DNA from: Actinomycetota bacterium
GTDB lineage: Bacteria; Actinomycetota; Acidimicrobiia; Acidimicrobiales; Ilumatobacteraceae
Reading direction: 5' to 3'
DNA length: 64,000 nucleotides
Assembly: GCA_009702045.1 (NCBI GenBank)
Contig: WLIV01000007.1
Span: 1 to 64,000, forward strand
Shown here: one piece after another, positions 63,300 through 64,000 of the stretch
How positions within the stretch are numbered: position 1 is the first letter of the stretch
Layout of the letters: each line of letters starts with the position of its first letter
Program-made: the position numbers and the translations under genes
The notes under the pieces: model-generated
What the model saw: the letters and a program-made list of their open reading frames with translations, nothing else
Databases searched by the model: none
What the model was told of the DNA's origin: nothing

Positions 63300-64000
63300 G
63301 TGATAATCGACGAACGATGTGATATCCGCCTCGGCTGGACCGACGAAGCACTGGCCCACTGGCGCGCATTGGACTGTCCGACGGCAGGCCGAGTCAGCCG
63401 TCTCGATCGTGGATGGAGTTCGGTGCTGCAGTCGCTCGACGACCGACCGCTACGGGTACGCAACATCGGTGCCGACGTGGCCGTGGGCGACTTCGTGAGC
63501 ATCGATCCGGACGGTGAACGTGTGCAGCACGTGCTGCACCGTCACAGCGCGTTTGTGCGCCGCGCCTCGTTCGTCGGGAACCGCGCCGAGGCGCACACCA
63601 TCGCCGCCAACGTCGGCACGGTGATGCTGCTGCACGGTCTCACCTCGCCGCCCAACCCGCGTCGTCTGGAACGCGAACTCGTGCTGGCCTGGGACAGCGG
63701 GGCGCGTCCGGTGGTGGTGATGACCAAGATCGACCTGGTGGACGACCCGCGGCCCACAGTGGAGGCGATGCAGGACGTCGCCCCGGGTGTCGACGTGCTG
63801 GTTGCCAGCGGTATCAGCGGAGAAGGTGTGGACGAACTGCGTCACTACGCGAACGACAACGCGACGATCGCGCTGCTCGGGGCCAGTGGGGTCGGCAAGA
63901 GCACGCTGCTGAACTCGCTCGTCGGCGCATCCCGCCAGGCGACGGCCGACGTCCGTGAGGGCGACCAACGCGGACGCCACACCACTACGGCGTCGGAACT
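63300..64000 (+). CDS. rsgA: Ribosome small-subunit maturation GTPase RsgA (3' truncated)
   Basis: The frame from GTG 63300 runs open to the right edge (about 233 codons visible). The OB domain begins GRVSRLDRGWSSVL. The GTPase has circularly permuted motifs, in the order G4 MTKIDL, G5 ASGISGEG, G1 GASGVGKST, G2/switch GDQRGRHTTT, which is diagnostic for RsgA/YjeQ. The protein helps 30S subunit assembly. No ribosome-binding site is obvious, so the exact start is uncertain. The C-terminal zinc domain lies beyond the window. Confidence 0.9.
   Translation, partial: MIIDERCDIRLGWTDEALAHWRALDCPTAGRVSRLDRGWSSVLQSLDDRPLRVRNIGADVAVGDFVSIDPDGERVQHVLHRHSAFVRRASFVGNRAEAHTIAANVGTVMLLHGLTSPPNPRRLERELVLAWDSGARPVVVMTKIDLVDDPRPTVEAMQDVAPGVDVLVASGISGEGVDELRHYANDNATIALLGASGVGKSTLLNSLVGASRQATADVREGDQRGRHTTTASE

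Overview
The window is high-GC DNA from an actinobacterium. The best fit is the class Acidimicrobiia (an Ilumatobacter-like lineage), inferred from gene content and not proven. Supporting markers are a caa3-type cytochrome oxidase, a WhiB regulator, a SigR/RsrA pair, a GlnR ortholog next to a GlnA2-type glutamine synthetase plus a type II glutamine synthetase, an EF-G2, a lysine-tailed topoisomerase I, and many genes whose start codon lies 5-9 nt after a TANNNT -10 box, as in leaderless actinobacterial transcripts. Both edges cut genes: ctaC on the left and rsgA on the right.

Layout. 1-4.5 kb: cytochrome c oxidase genes ctaC-D-E-F and assembly gene ctaG. 4.5-9.3 kb: an HtrA-type protease diverging from a two-component system, then an ABC exporter pair. 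9.4-11.3 kb: serS-pdxH. 11.4-14.8 kb: a poly-gamma-glutamate hydrolase-like protein, CcdA/TlpA thiol-redox genes, WhiB and oligoribonuclease. 14.8-18.7 kb: NUDIX, Mrp and ErpA Fe-S proteins, a Tat-type lipoprotein, RidA and a 51-aa membrane peptide. 18.7-23.3 kb: PLP decarboxylase, 8-oxoguanine deaminase-like amidohydrolase, GDT1-like transporter, DUF1269 protein and SDR. 23.3-28.6 kb: nitrogen assimilation (glnR, glnA, glnII) interrupted by an accessory pocket holding a toxin-antitoxin-like pair, a VOC protein and a gene remnant. 28.8-31.4 kb: an epimerase diverging from a TetR regulator and a lipoprotein. 31.5-38.2 kb: nadE, an MFS carrier, lysC, a methyltransferase, asd, a MazG-like gene and tRNA-Pro. 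38.2-43.4 kb: a receiver protein, an ArsA-like ATPase pair, NfeD-type protease, alpha/beta hydrolase and dut. 43.5-51.4 kb: NUDIX, a fatty-acid hydroxylase family protein, a hydrolase/acyltransferase-like/SDR operon, an M23 endopeptidase with three tandem wall-type repeats, a DUF2510-scramblase protein and a phosphatase-like protein with no catalytic Cys. 51.4-64 kb: tilS, rsrA-sigR, MarR, fusA2, tRNA-Thr, holB-tmk, topA, an MMPL exporter and rsgA.

The most notable non-coding signals are: (i) matching TTCACA-N5-TTCACA boxes exactly 74 bp upstream of both glnA and glnII, fitting the AC-n9-AC spacing of GlnR sites; (ii) a dispersed intergenic repeat, seen three times, made of a GTGACACC/GGGTGTCAC palindrome with arms repeating CGAGTGGCA about every 20 bp; (iii) a second dispersed repeat, seen twice, whose inverted arms differ but stay complementary; (iv) paired TetR operators; (v) two divergent GTG starts only 2 bp apart. 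All functions are read from sequence motifs and family knowledge; no database search was run.
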